A stretch of DNA of 64,000 nucleotides. Origin: Craterostigma plantagineum (taxonomy: Eukaryota > Streptophyta > Magnoliopsida > Lamiales > Linderniaceae). The position numbers were made by a program, and so were the translations under genes. The stretch is from contig JAPQWV010001618.1 of NCBI GenBank assembly GCA_027422505.1, positions 1 through 64,000 on the forward strand. The letters are read 5' to 3'. Of this stretch, positions 12,765-24,200 are shown piece after piece (the first letter of the stretch is position 1; every line of letters starts with the position of its first letter). The notes under the pieces were generated by a model. It was not told the origin of the DNA, made no database searches, and saw nothing but the letters and a program-made list of their open reading frames with translations.

Positions 12765-14621
12765 ATGAACAAGCTAGACCACATTGAGGAAGAAAAATCA
12801 GCAGATTGTTGGTTCCTGCTACATGTCCCCAGCCGAAACACCAACAGAATCAATGGAGTTCTTGGCTAGATCGTGGAGTCTTTCTGCTATGGAACTATCA
12901 AAGGCCCTTTGCCACTCATACGACTCGGTCAAAGTTGCCAATGCACCACCACCACCATTATCAGGCTCCAAGAAGGCTCATGCTGAACATGGGAGAAGCT
13001 CTTTGCAGTCCGTAAGTTTTAACTTAAACTCCTGCGTGTATGTATGTGTATTTATTTAGATGTTATTAGCATGCACGGGCTGTTATCATCTGGGATTCAC
13101 ATGTTGTAGAAAAATCAGGCACAACTAAGTGATTCAGAGAGTACTCCACTGTCTCCAAGAGTTAGTGATGATGCCAAGGTAAGAGAAGAGTGGGGTTTAT
13201 ATTACAGCCCATCTTTTATCATGTGCTTACAATGTCACACAGCAATGTATGAACTGAAACTTACCGAGCATGCAACATAGGAACTGTTTCTACTGCATCA
13301 AGCTTTGAACCCGGAGTTCCTCTCCAATCAGCAGCAACTACTCAGAAATGGGGTATCTGTTTTTGTCATCAGTAGCTTCAAAAATAATATTAAAATACCA
13401 AGCACTTGACCTTCTCTGCATCAATATTCACAGCAACTTTACAAGAGCATCGTGAAGAGAAAAACAACGGGTCGATGGATAAAAGATCAAAAAGACCGTA
13501 AGAAACAAGAGATCCGAGCCCATAAAGCCCAGTTGCACGCAGCTGTTTCTGTGGCCGGCGTAGCAGCTGTGGTGGCTTCTCTAGCAGCTTCTTCCTCAAC
13601 ATCTGAAAATTCAGACAAGAATGCAAATGAAAAATGTCCTGCTGTGATGAAATCTTGCAATGCAATAGCATCAGCAGCAGCTTTAGTGGCCTCGCACTGC
13701 ATAGAAATTGCAGAGGACTTGGGAGCGGATCATGATCATATATTATCCGTGGTGAGCTCTGCGATTAATGCAAGGACGAATGGTGATGTCATGACTTTAA
13801 CCGCTGGAGCTGCCACTGGTACGGATTATCACAAAGTTTAGTCACTCAGCTAAGTGTAATTAAATTCTCTAACAGCTAATACGATACAACAGCTTTAAGA
13901 GGAGCTGCTACGCTAAGGGCAAGACTGAACAAAGAGCAAGGAGCACCAAGCCTAGTCCTCGATGAGAATATCTGGAAGAGCAAGGATTCAAATATATCAG
14001 CAGCATTATCTTTTGTTTCCAAAGGTGCTGAGCTTCTTAAGAGAACGAGGAAAGGTGATACTTTCAGAACAGGACATTAGCAATAAAAAGGTTTCACTAA
14101 AAAATGTGTTACTTGAAAAACGTTTGTGGTTTGATATGCAGGAGATCTCCATTGGAAGCAAGTCTCATTTAACATAAACTCAAACTGGCAGGTTAGTAAC
14201 AAACCTCAAGACTATCACTTCTGAGAATAATCATTGTTTCCCAGATAAATTCAAACCAAAACTAGATTGATATCGTCATTGTGTCGACAGGTGGTGGCCA
14301 AAATGAAGAGCAAGCACATGGGAGGAACGTTCACTAAGAAAAAGAATTGTACGAGGACAACTTATGTAAACACAAGAAAATGAACGGTTATTACCTTATA
14401 TCATTACAGAAAAATGCAATCTTTTGACGCAGGCGTAGTCTCTGGTGTAATAACTGACATCCCAGCTTGGCCCGGGCGTGAAACAGACAGTGAAGAACAG
14501 ATGGCATACTTTGCAATACAAACAGCTGACAGAGTCCGTTCAATTTGAGTGCAGAAACAAAACGGACAAGCTCATTTGGGTTGAAGGGATCCAACACATG
14601 CTGCATTTACGTGTCATCTAA
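12765..14621 (+). CDS. VAN3-binding / FORKED-like protein (DUF828 plus PH-like)
   Basis: I start at the Met at 12765 (MNKLDHIEEEKSADC), as in family members with an acidic N-terminus. Exons: 12765-13011, 13110-13178, 13281-~13349, 13432-13818, 13893-14054, 14142-14191, 14291-~14360 and ~14430-14621. The DUF828 (auxin canalisation) domain holds PTESMEFLARSWSLSAMELS, LYKSIVKRKTTGRWIKDQKD, KAQLHAAVSVAGVAA and ALRGAATLRARLNKEQG. The PH-like end holds KMKSKHMGGTFTKK, GVITDIPAWPGRETDSEE and GIQHMLHLRVI. In Arabidopsis these proteins bind the ARF-GAP VAN3 and phosphoinositides at the trans-Golgi/plasma membrane and act in PIN trafficking and leaf-vein closure. Single-base shifts break the first exon (~12825) and the last exon (~14543). 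Confidence 0.85.
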
Positions 14622-14726
14622 CATGCTTTTCAGCATTCAAATTTAAAAAGGGGGCTTTTTTCGATCTTCGATCTGTTGTTGCTGTGCTGTGCTATGAATG
14701 ATCATTTCTGTATTCGTGAGTTATGC

Positions 14727-14735
14727 TTAAGTTTA
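14727..14735. repeat. Left 9-bp target-site duplication of the 5.3-kb element
   Basis: TTAAGTTTA directly before GGGTTAATTACGGG. It is repeated exactly at 20022-20030 after the other end of the element. Confidence 0.85.
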
Positions 14736-17037
14736 GGGTTAATTACGGGTCAACCCTAGTAATACTTTCAATTAGTGTTCAGGCCCCAATCAAATTCCAT
14801 TTAGTATGAAGGACCTGATTTTCAAAATTCTTAGAGAAAAATACCCAACTACGCGATATGACATATTTACCCCTAACAGATGCGAAAATAACAAACTTTT
14901 GCCATCATCTTCTCCAACGAGCGAGCTATACTTCAAGCTCGATTTTCCACCTATAATCTCGACATTCGTGAGCAGACGAGGTCCGACCCTGACCCGTCGT
15001 CGTAGTAGAGCTCGAAGGAGGCCACAGGCGAGGCGACAGGCTGCCGGAGCTTAACTTAATTTTTTTTTGTTTTTCCAAATCACTTGGTGACGTATGACAC
15101 ATCTCTTCTAGTAAATAACAAATCGTCACACAAAAACACCACATCTTACATTAGAATAACGATCCTATATTGTTAATAACACAGTTTGTATACAACCCAT
15201 AGATAGGGAGAAAATGAACGAAATCACAAAACGACACTAAAAACAGATGAAAACTGCATAAATCACATCGTTATTGACTCAATAAAGTAAAATAGACCTC
15301 AATTTCTCATGGGTACCTCGAATTTATACCGATTAGTTGCAAGAAACAGATATTAAATTTTCCCTAAATCGTGTAAAAAAGAAATACTTATAACATGAAA
15401 AAAATACAAATGTCTTCAGGATAATAACAAATGTTGACTTAGAAATAACACATCACTGAAAAGTAATAACGCATTGTTTGTCGTAAATAACACATTCTGT
15501 ATACAAATAATGGATCGAGATAAAAAGAACGAAAATCACAAACGACACTAAAAACAGATGAAAACTGCATAAATCACGTCGTTATTGACTCAATAAGGTA
15601 AAATAGACCTCAATTTCTCATGGTACCTCAAATTTATACCGATTAGTTGCAAGAAACGTATATTATATTTTCCCTAAATCGTGTAAAAAAGAAATACTTA
15701 TAACATAGCAAAAAATAACAAATGTCTTATGGTTAATAACAAATTTTGACTTAGAAGTAACACGTCGCTGAAAGGTAATAACACATTGTTTGTCGTAAAT
15801 AACACAGTCTGTATACAAGTAATGGATCGAGGAATAAAACGAAAATCACAAACGACACTAAAAACAAGATGAAAAGTGCATTAATCACGTCGTCATTGAC
15901 TCAATAAGGTAAAATAGACCTCATTTCTCATGGGTACCTCGAATTTATAACCGATTAGTTGCAAGAAACGTATATTATATTTTCCCTAAATCGTGTAAAA
16001 AAGAAATACTTATAACATAGCAAAAAATAACAAATGTCTTATGGTTAATAACAAATTTTGACTTAGAAGTAACACTCGCCGAATGGTAATAACGCATTGT
16101 GTGTCGTAAATAACACAGTCTGTATACAAGTAATGGATCGAAAGGAATAAAACGAAAATCACAAACGACACTAAAAACAGATGGAAAACTGCATAAATCT
16201 CATTGTTTGTGACTAAATAAAGTTTTCCCGTCCTCAATTTCAGATGGGTCTTACTAATAAAGACGAATTTTTTATGTATCGAATGAATTCGTGCTTCCAC
16301 CCCCAAATCAAAAATTTCGTCCAGAAATCGATTCATATCAACTTTAAAAACGGCCGAACAAGGTAAAAGCGACTGAATAAGATAAAATCGAATCAAACGA
16401 GTCTTAATATTAAAAAAAAAATAAGTCGGTAACCATGAAATCGAGAAAAATTTAGCTTTCTTTAAGACTAAAACGTTTTTTAAGTTTGTAACAGTTTACA
16501 CAACAAATATAACACATATACATGTAAAAAAAACACATTATTGAGAATATTCTAGAAGGTTCTACCGTCAGAGAATTTAACAGAATTGTCAGAGCATATT
16601 TACAGGACTTTCTCAAAATTGTACTACATTAATTGGAAATAATAACACACGTTAGGTTAAAAAAACAACTCGAACTCAATTAATAACACACTGATCAATA
16701 CTGATACCTCATAAATGTTATTTAGTACCACGTCAATAATTCGATAATTCGTACAATAATACACTTTTATTTTGAATGTTTAATATGGATGTTCATGTAA
16801 ATATATAATTTGATGAAGTTTAATCATCACATTCCTTTAAATACACATTAGGCGAAATTTGATGTCAATAGAAGAATGTTGATCTCAATAGATATATAAA
16901 CATGTAGTCCTCCATTGCAAAACATAGACTATCACCTCTTTCAATGGAACATAACATTATAAATTGCACCACAAACATTTCAAACGTCAACATTAAGTAC
17001 TAATAACATTTAAGACCACAAATACAAAATACTAGCT

Positions 17038-17096
17038 CAAAACCCTAAATCCGAGGCCCGAAACCCTAAACCCTAAACCAAACCCGAACCCCAATT
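17038..17096 (+). repeat. Telomere-like CCCTAAA stretch, copy 1
   Basis: Contains AACCCTAAATCC and AAACCCTAAACCCTAAACC. It matches the plant telomere heptamer CCCTAAA but is degenerate and internal to the repeat block, so it is an interstitial look-alike and not a chromosome end. Confidence 0.7.
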
Positions 17097-18884
17097 TTTT
17101 TTAAGGTTGTATCTTATACTGCGCAAGTCGTGGATCATTCTCCCAAAATTTCATGTCGTAACCCTTAATCTTAACCTCGAACCCGTAAGTCCTAAACCCC
17201 AAAACTACCCAAAAAACCCTAGCGCATAGAAGATACCAAATTATCCAGAAAATAACAAATGTCTTCAGGATAATACAAATGTTGACTCAGAAACAACAAT
17301 CACTGAAAAGTAATAACGCATTGTTTGTCGTAAATAACATATTCTGTATACAAATAATGGATCGAGATAAAAAGAACGAAATCACAAACGACACTAAAAA
17401 ATAAGATGAAAAGTGCATTAATCCCGTCGTCATTGACTCAATAAGGTCAAATAGACCTCAATTTCTCATGGGTACCTCGAATTTATACCGATTAGTTGCA
17501 AGAAACGTATATTATATTTTCCCTAAATCGTGTAAAAAAGAAATACTTATAACCTAGCAAAAAATAACAATGTTTTATGGTTATAACAAATTTTGACTTA
17601 GAAGTAACACGTCGCTGAAAGGTAATAACACATTGTTTGTCGTAAATAACACAGTCTGTATAGAAGTAATGGATCGAAGGAATAAAACGAAAATCACTAA
17701 CGACACTAAAAACAAGATGAAAAGTGCATTAATCACGTCGTCATTGACTCAATAAGGTAAAATAGACCTCAATTTCTCATGGGTACCTCGAATTTATACC
17801 GATTAGTTGCAAGAAACGTATATTATATTTTCCCTAAATCGTGTAAAAAGAAATACTTATAACATAGCAAAAAATAACAAATGTCTTATGGTTAATAACA
17901 AATTTTGACTTAGAAGTAACACGTCGCCGAATGGTAATAACGCATTGTGTGTCGTAAATAACACAGTCTGTATACAAGTAATGGATCGAAAGGAATAAAC
18001 GAAAATCACAAACGACACTAAAAACAGATGGAAAACTGCATAAATCTCATTGTTTGTGACTAAATAAAGTTTTCCCGTCCTCAATTTCAGATGGGTCTTA
18101 CTAATAAAGACGAATTTTTTATGTATCGAATGAATTCGTGCTTCCACCCCCAATCAAAAATTTCGTCCAGAAATCGATTCAATATCAACTTTAACGGCCG
18201 AACAAGGTAAAAGCGACTGAATAAGATAAAATCGAATCAAACGAGTCTTAATATTAAAAAAAAAATAAGTCGGTAACCATGAAATCGAGAAAAATTTAGC
18301 TTCTTTAAGACTAAAACGTTTTTTAAGTTTGTAAACAGTTTACACAACAAATATAACACATATACATGTAAAAAAAATACATTATTGAGAATATTCTAGA
18401 AGGTTCTACCGTCAGAGAATTTAACAGAATTGTCAGAGCATATTTACAGGACTTTCTCAAATTGTACTACATTAATTGGAAATAATAACACACGTTAGGT
18501 TAAAAAAAACAACTCGAACTCAATTAATAACACACTGATCAATACTGATACCTCATAAATGTATTTTAGTACCACGTCAATAATTCGATTATTCGTACAA
18601 TAATACACTTTTATTTTGAATGTTTAATATGGATGTTCATGTAAATATATAATTTGATGAAGTTTAATCATCACATTCCTTTAAATACACATTAGGCGAA
18701 ATTTGATGTCAATAGAAGAATGTTGATCTCAATAGATATATAAACATGTAGTCCTCCATTGCAAAACATAGACTATCACCTCTTTCAATGGAACATAACA
18801 TTATAAATTGCACCACAAACAGTTCAAACGTCAACATTAAGTACTAATAACATTTATAGACCACAAATACAAAATACTAAGCTC

Positions 18885-18951
18885 AAACCCTAAATCCGAG
18901 GCCCGAAACCCTAAACCCTAAACCCTAAACCTAAACCCCGAACCCCAAATT
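18885..18951 (+). repeat. Telomere-like CCCTAAA stretch, copy 2
   Basis: The counterpart of 17038-17096 in the second 1.85-kb block. It has three or more consecutive CCCTAAA heptamers (around 18908-18932), slightly longer than copy 1. Confidence 0.7.
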
Positions 18952-20021
18952 TTTTTTAAGGTTGTATCTTATACTGCGCAAAGTCGTGGATCATTCTCCC
19001 AAAATTTCATGTCGTAAACCCTTAATCTTAACCTCGAACCCGTAAGTCCTAAACCCAAAAAACTACCCAAAAACCCTAGCGCATAGAAGATACCAAATTA
19101 TCCAGAAAATAACAAATGTCTTCAGGATAATAACAAATGTTGACTCAGAAACAACAAATCACTGAAAAGTAATAACGCATTGTTTGTCGTAAATAACATA
19201 TTCTGTATACAAATAATGGATCGAGATAAAAAGAACGAAAATCACAAACGACACTAAAAAATAAGATGAAAAGTGCATTAATCCCGTCGTCATTGACTCA
19301 ATAAGGTCAAATAGACCTCAATTTCTCATGGGTACCTCGAATTTATACCGATTAGTTGCAAGAAACGTATATTATTTTCCCTAAATCGTGTAAAAAAGAA
19401 ATACTTATAACCTAGCAAAAAATAACAAATGTTTTATGGTTAATAACAAATTTTGACTTAGAAGTAACACGTCGCTGAAAGGTAATAACACATTGTTTGT
19501 CGTAAATAACACAGTCTGTATAGAAGTAATGGATCGAAAGGAATAAAACGAAAATCACAAACGACACAAAAAACAAGATGAAAAGTGCATTAATCACGTC
19601 GTCATTGACTCAATAAGGTCAAATAGACCTCAATTTCTCGTGGGTACCTCGTATTTATACCGATTACTTACAACAAGCGGATATAATGTTTTCCCTAAAT
19701 TGTGTGAAAAGAAATACTTATAACATTTTGTAGTAGAGAAGTAACATAAGATTATTGAAAATAACGTATTTGTCTTCCGAAGTAACAATATGCGGTAGCT
19801 GTGTGACATATAATGAAGTAAAAATAACGATTCATATAAGAGCAAAAGAACATGTCGCGAGATCCGCTGGAAAATAAAGCAAGGGTATTTTCGTCAAAGT
19901 CTACTTTTGGGTCCTTTTACTCGATTTTCACAAAAAAGTAGGTCTCTTAAACTTAATCAATTTCTGACAGGGACTGACGGGTAATTGCAAACTTTAGGGG
20001 GGCCTGAACAGAAATCTTCCC

Positions 20022-20030
20022 TTAAGTTTA
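20022..20030. repeat. Right 9-bp target-site duplication of element A
   Basis: TTAAGTTTA, identical to 14727-14735. Confidence 0.85.
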
Positions 20031-21293
20031 ACCCGAGAGGAACCGAATACCCAGATCCGAGTGCTCTTACATAACGAAGCCCTATTATATGGGCCGTCTA
20101 TGGCGGAGGCGGACTATAATGTAATGATTAGCCTCTACGAAGCCTTGTATGTATTATCATATATTAATTTACACATGCCAAGAATAATTCTTCACGAAGC
20201 TGTAGTATTTATTCCGCATTGTAATAATTGAAAGGCACGTGATGATCATCCATCGATTCGCATGACGTGTCATGTGAAAGAAGACGAGCAATTTCTCGTG
20301 TGTATGTATGCTCCTATCATTTGAATAAAGTAAACCCCATTATTTTTATGCACAAAGGAATGTCATCCTATACATACAGATCTGATGCTGACGCAGAATA
20401 TTTATTAATTAAATTTCTCATTACCACTACCAAAAGCAAGATGACATTTTTTTTTTAAATTTCTTGATTGCTGTTTCTTTCCGGGTCATCTGGTATTATG
20501 AATATAGTATATTATATGTATACATTCATCAGTGAGCTCACCTCAGAAAGTCACATGCTCCGCTATGAAGAATTCTTAAAATAATTCTCTGCTGGGCAAT
20601 AAATGCAGTTGAAGTGAATTGCACTCCACCTAGGACAAGCCTATACGGGTAATTGATGATGCTCTTGCAATTAAAGACACCCCTTTTCAATTTCTGAGCC
20701 TTTAATACATCATCCGTTCAACTTCCACCTAAAATCAGCTCAATTTCCTAGTTTGCCGTTGCTATGCAACATGGTTTTCACGAGTAAGTTCCATTCAAGC
20801 TTCAAGTCTTTAACTTTTCTGGATTTTTTTGTTTCTTGGACTCTATTTTCCTTTTTTTCTGTTTGCTTCTGGGAATCGCTCTACGTGTTCTGTTTCGGAA
20901 TTGTTTTGCGCTTTTGGACATGCTCTGCTTCTTACTACAGTAGACGTTATCTTGAAAGATGACTAGAATTTGTTCTTTGCTGATAATCTATGTTCCATTG
21001 AATCATCGTCTCACTAGTTGGTTGGTTTCTTTCTCTTTGGGATGATGTTATTATGCCATTGACTCGTTACGGCTCACGGCCCTGATATCTCCGATAAGCA
21101 TAGCTCCATGGTGGAAAGATTCAGTTAAATTTCATGTGCTGTTAATCATCTTATAGAGATTGTCCGAACAGTTCAGTAGCCACTGAGAGCATGTATCTAT
21201 ATTTTCTTACAATTTTTTATGTGCTTTTATCAGTGACAAGTAACATCTGAGAAACTGAGATACCAAGAGTTGAAAGAACTTCACATCTGAACT
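20031..21293. other. Upstream region of the GT47 gene
   Basis: AT-rich. A pyrimidine-rich segment at 20.75-21.0 kb (CTTTTTTTCTG and similar) and GT/AG-like borders suggest a 5' UTR with an intron before the Met at 21294. No separate gene is supported. Confidence 0.4.
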
Positions 21294-24200
21294 ATGGACA
21301 CCAAAAAACTGCTATGGTTGATGGCCTTGGTCTTTTCTGTGGCTATATTGGTTCAGTACCTTGAACTTCCATATGGATATCTACTATCTTCTCTACTAGC
21401 TTTAGGCAAAACCCAAGTAACATCCATGAGCAGCAATATGATGAGCAGAGGCTTTTCGAATGACACCACGCATCTGATACAGCAGATGGCTGTTATCAAT
21501 AGTGTGAACGCCACAAAACTGAGTCCTCCAGAGAACGTTTTGAACACGACTGTGTTATCTGATGCAAAGAATACGCAGGGTAAACACGATATGAGTTGGA
21601 GTTCTCTAGGCCATCAAATTTTACAGTTGGTGGCGTAATGAGAGCTTGGCGTTAGAAAGACAAGAAAAGATGGGTTAGATTTACCAGCAAGTGGTGGTTC
21701 TTTGAGCAGATCGTCGAAAATGGACAATTATGAGCGTAACAGTACTCTTTCGGCATCTAGCACGTTGTCATCTCCAGAGCATACTGGTAAAAATCTGAGT
21801 ATGAGCATCCAATCTCCCACTCTCATACGACTTCAACGGGCCATGATCTATCCATGTTAGCAGATAATTCTTCGAATGTTAGAACTTCTGCTAGTAAGTC
21901 AAGGTTGAAGGGACCGCCCTCTGTCGTAGTGCCAATATCTTCGATGAATGAGCATCAGAGTCGTCTGTCATATCGGAAATTTGTATGTGGTAACATGAGA
22001 TCACATTGTCTTCTGGTTAATAACTGTTATTTGTTCTCTGTCACTTACTATCGGATTTTTGTTTGCAGAAACCTCACTGGCACTTGCCAGTAGATCAAGA
22101 ACTACTGCACGCAAGAAAATCAATAGAGAACGCACAGAATCTGGAAAACAACTGAAGTGGTCCCGTCGTGTAATGGATGTAAAATAAAAACTGGTGATGT
22201 AAATGTTGACTGTAATGTCGGAGCACACTCGATCTCACACAGAATGCACAGCGGAAAAACTAACGACTTTAGTGACGAAATACGAAACACACGAGATGTA
22301 ATTTTGTGCAGCAAGTTAGAAACTTGCTGCGTGCCTCATGGCGAAATTCCACTATTACGATGATTACAAAAACAACTATCTTGCGATAGTACAAATCACG
22401 CCTAGTAAAAGAATGGAATCGAACGACCCACTAAACTAGAAAGTCCTAAGACCTTTGCAAAACTAGGCTAAAAACAATAAAAGAACTCTCGTGAGTTTTG
22501 CTCTAACTCGATGTAAGGCTTCGCTCGTTATGACTCGTGTATCTCTAACGGAAAATGAAGTCTCGTATAAATACTTCGACTTCTCAAGGACTTGCTCAAC
22601 GTCCATACTGCCCTCAACGTCCACTAACTTCAATATGGTCGTTGGAAGTTAATTTGGATAGCTCCAAACGACTTAGTCTTCACTTGGGCTTCAAGACACC
22701 TATTTTTAGTAAGCACCTTTCCCATTTTAGCTCCTAAGTCTCCACACGTAATCCACACGTCTTTGATCCATTCCAAGCTTTATCTAAGTCCTGCATATCA
22801 CTAAAAATAGCCAATAACCGAATTAATAGGGTTTTGGGCATGAAAGATAAAACTAGAGGTTGACCCAATCTCAGCCAACAATGTTGACTGGCATGTGGAG
22901 CCAGTACGATTGTCAACATTGAAATATCAACACTAACAATCTCCCCCCTTTTTATCTTTCTTCCCAAAACCACTGCAGAAGTTAGATGTAGTGAAACTCC
23001 CCCTCAAGGCACGATCTACTCAACCACAAAAATATTAAAAGATGGTTAGAGTAAACGCAAATAGAATAGTAAAACCATTCAAAGTACTAAGGAATAAGTA
23101 CATATCCTAAGAGGTCCTGAAAAAAACATCTGCAAAACAAAACAAGTGATCCACAGGCAGAACTAAAAACATGCGCACGCAAAATAAAAACACAGTCAGA
23201 TAGGCATGAAAAAAACAAAAAGGCACTAAGAAGTGCGCATGCACAAAACCGACCTAGACCCACTAATGGCCTAAATCGATGGACTCTGACTCGTATCGGC
23301 GCTTGCATCTTCTCCAGCAGCTCCTACTCCACCCTGTTCTCCCCCTGTCTGTTTGGCTCCTTATTCTGCTCCCCCTGAATCTCTGCTTATAAAGTCACCC
23401 ACATTGGTCAACAGCCATGATCTCCGCCATCCATCTGCACAAACAACCTTCTCCCCCTTTTTGGGAAGAAAGTAAACCTCAGAGAACTTCTCTCTGAGCA
23501 ATAAAAAAACTAATCTTGTCATTCAGACACTTAATCTCTTGCTGCAGATTCGATGTTGAGGTAAATGTGGAACTGGCATCTGGACCAACATTCTGAGACT
23601 CAGAAACAGGTGAGTTTGCCATAGATAAACCAAAGATAAGCTCAAGAAATGGAGAAGCAATACAGAATGTGTAACCCTTGATTATATCAAACACAGTCAA
23701 GAACAGAGAGTATCTCAGCGTGAAGTTCGAATTGTGACATAGGGTATGTTTGGAGTAAAGATAATGATCCAAGACTTAAAGACCAAAAACAGTTCCAATG
23801 GTCACACATAATAAACACGGTCAAATCAGATACTTACTTCGTGGGAGAATAACCGCAAAAGTAACCGTTGGACTTGAAACACACTTAGGCAACTCATAGG
23901 ATAGAGACGAAATAAGTCGAAAACTGCCTAAGTAAAACTGAAGCTAAATATAGCATATGGAGGACTCAATCACACGAACTATAGGAGCATATCAGAGTAT
24001 GATTCACCCAAAAATACCAAGTCAAAAATCAAAGTAGACGTGAGCAAGACTAACCGTTTAGGCGACAATGAGGATCACTTGAGACAAGCGTAACGAGCCG
24101 TTCTTCGAGAAGTTCTAATGCAATTCTGAGAGATATCTAAACTAGACACACAAGACTAACAAATGCAGTCCTAAAAACCAACAAAGAAAAACGAAAGCAC

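Larger units (their letters stand above)
15170..19730. repeat. Nested tandem repeats: ~300-bp unit inside ~1.85-kb unit
   Basis: A ~300-bp unit, marked by GTCGTAAATAACACAGTC, CTCATGGGTACCTCGAATTT and TTTTCCCTAAATCGTGTAAA, recurs near 15180, 15480, 15780, 16090, 17330, 17640, 17940, 19190 and 19490. On top of this, a ~1.85-kb block is duplicated. The segment 15.4-17.24 kb reappears at 17.24-19.1 kb almost base for base, and a partial third copy runs to ~19.73 kb. The block includes the unique stretch with TTCTAGAAGGTTCTACCGTC (16550 and 18396). Confidence 0.85.
14736..20021. mobile_element. Mutator-like non-autonomous element, 5.3 kb (element A)
   Basis: Bounded by a perfect 9-bp duplication TTAAGTTTA. 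One end is GGGTTAATTACGGGT. The other end, read inward, is GGGAAGATTTCTGTTCAGGC, and GTTCAGGCCCC also lies at 14787. No transposase is encoded. Nine-base duplications and GGG-AT-rich ends are typical of Mutator-like elements (MULEs). The interior consists almost entirely of nested tandem repeats (listed separately), with many TAACAC motifs and two telomere-like stretches. Short reading frames inside it (16010-16396, 17857-18153 and 19412-19597, minus) are copies of one repeat, not genes. Confidence 0.8.

Noticed and set aside
16010..18153. Open frames of ~100 codons (16396-16010 and 18153-17857, minus) with similar hydrophobic products
   Set aside because: They are copies of the same tandem repeat inside element A; the translation changes between repeats only through indels, and no domain is present.
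17038..18951. CCCTAAA tracts as a true telomere or chromosome-fusion point
   Set aside because: Both tracts are short, degenerate and copies of the same internal repeat block, so they are part of the element.
15170..19730. Regularly spaced short repeats that might suggest a CRISPR array or centromeric satellite
   Set aside because: The DNA is plant nuclear, the repeats have no unique spacers of constant length, and the block is enclosed by transposon ends with a 9-bp duplication.
23479..23772. 97-codon minus-strand frame as a Sirevirus envelope-like gene
   Set aside because: Position fits, but there is no signal peptide, clear membrane anchor or continuous frame of useful length; it is better left as part of the non-coding tail.
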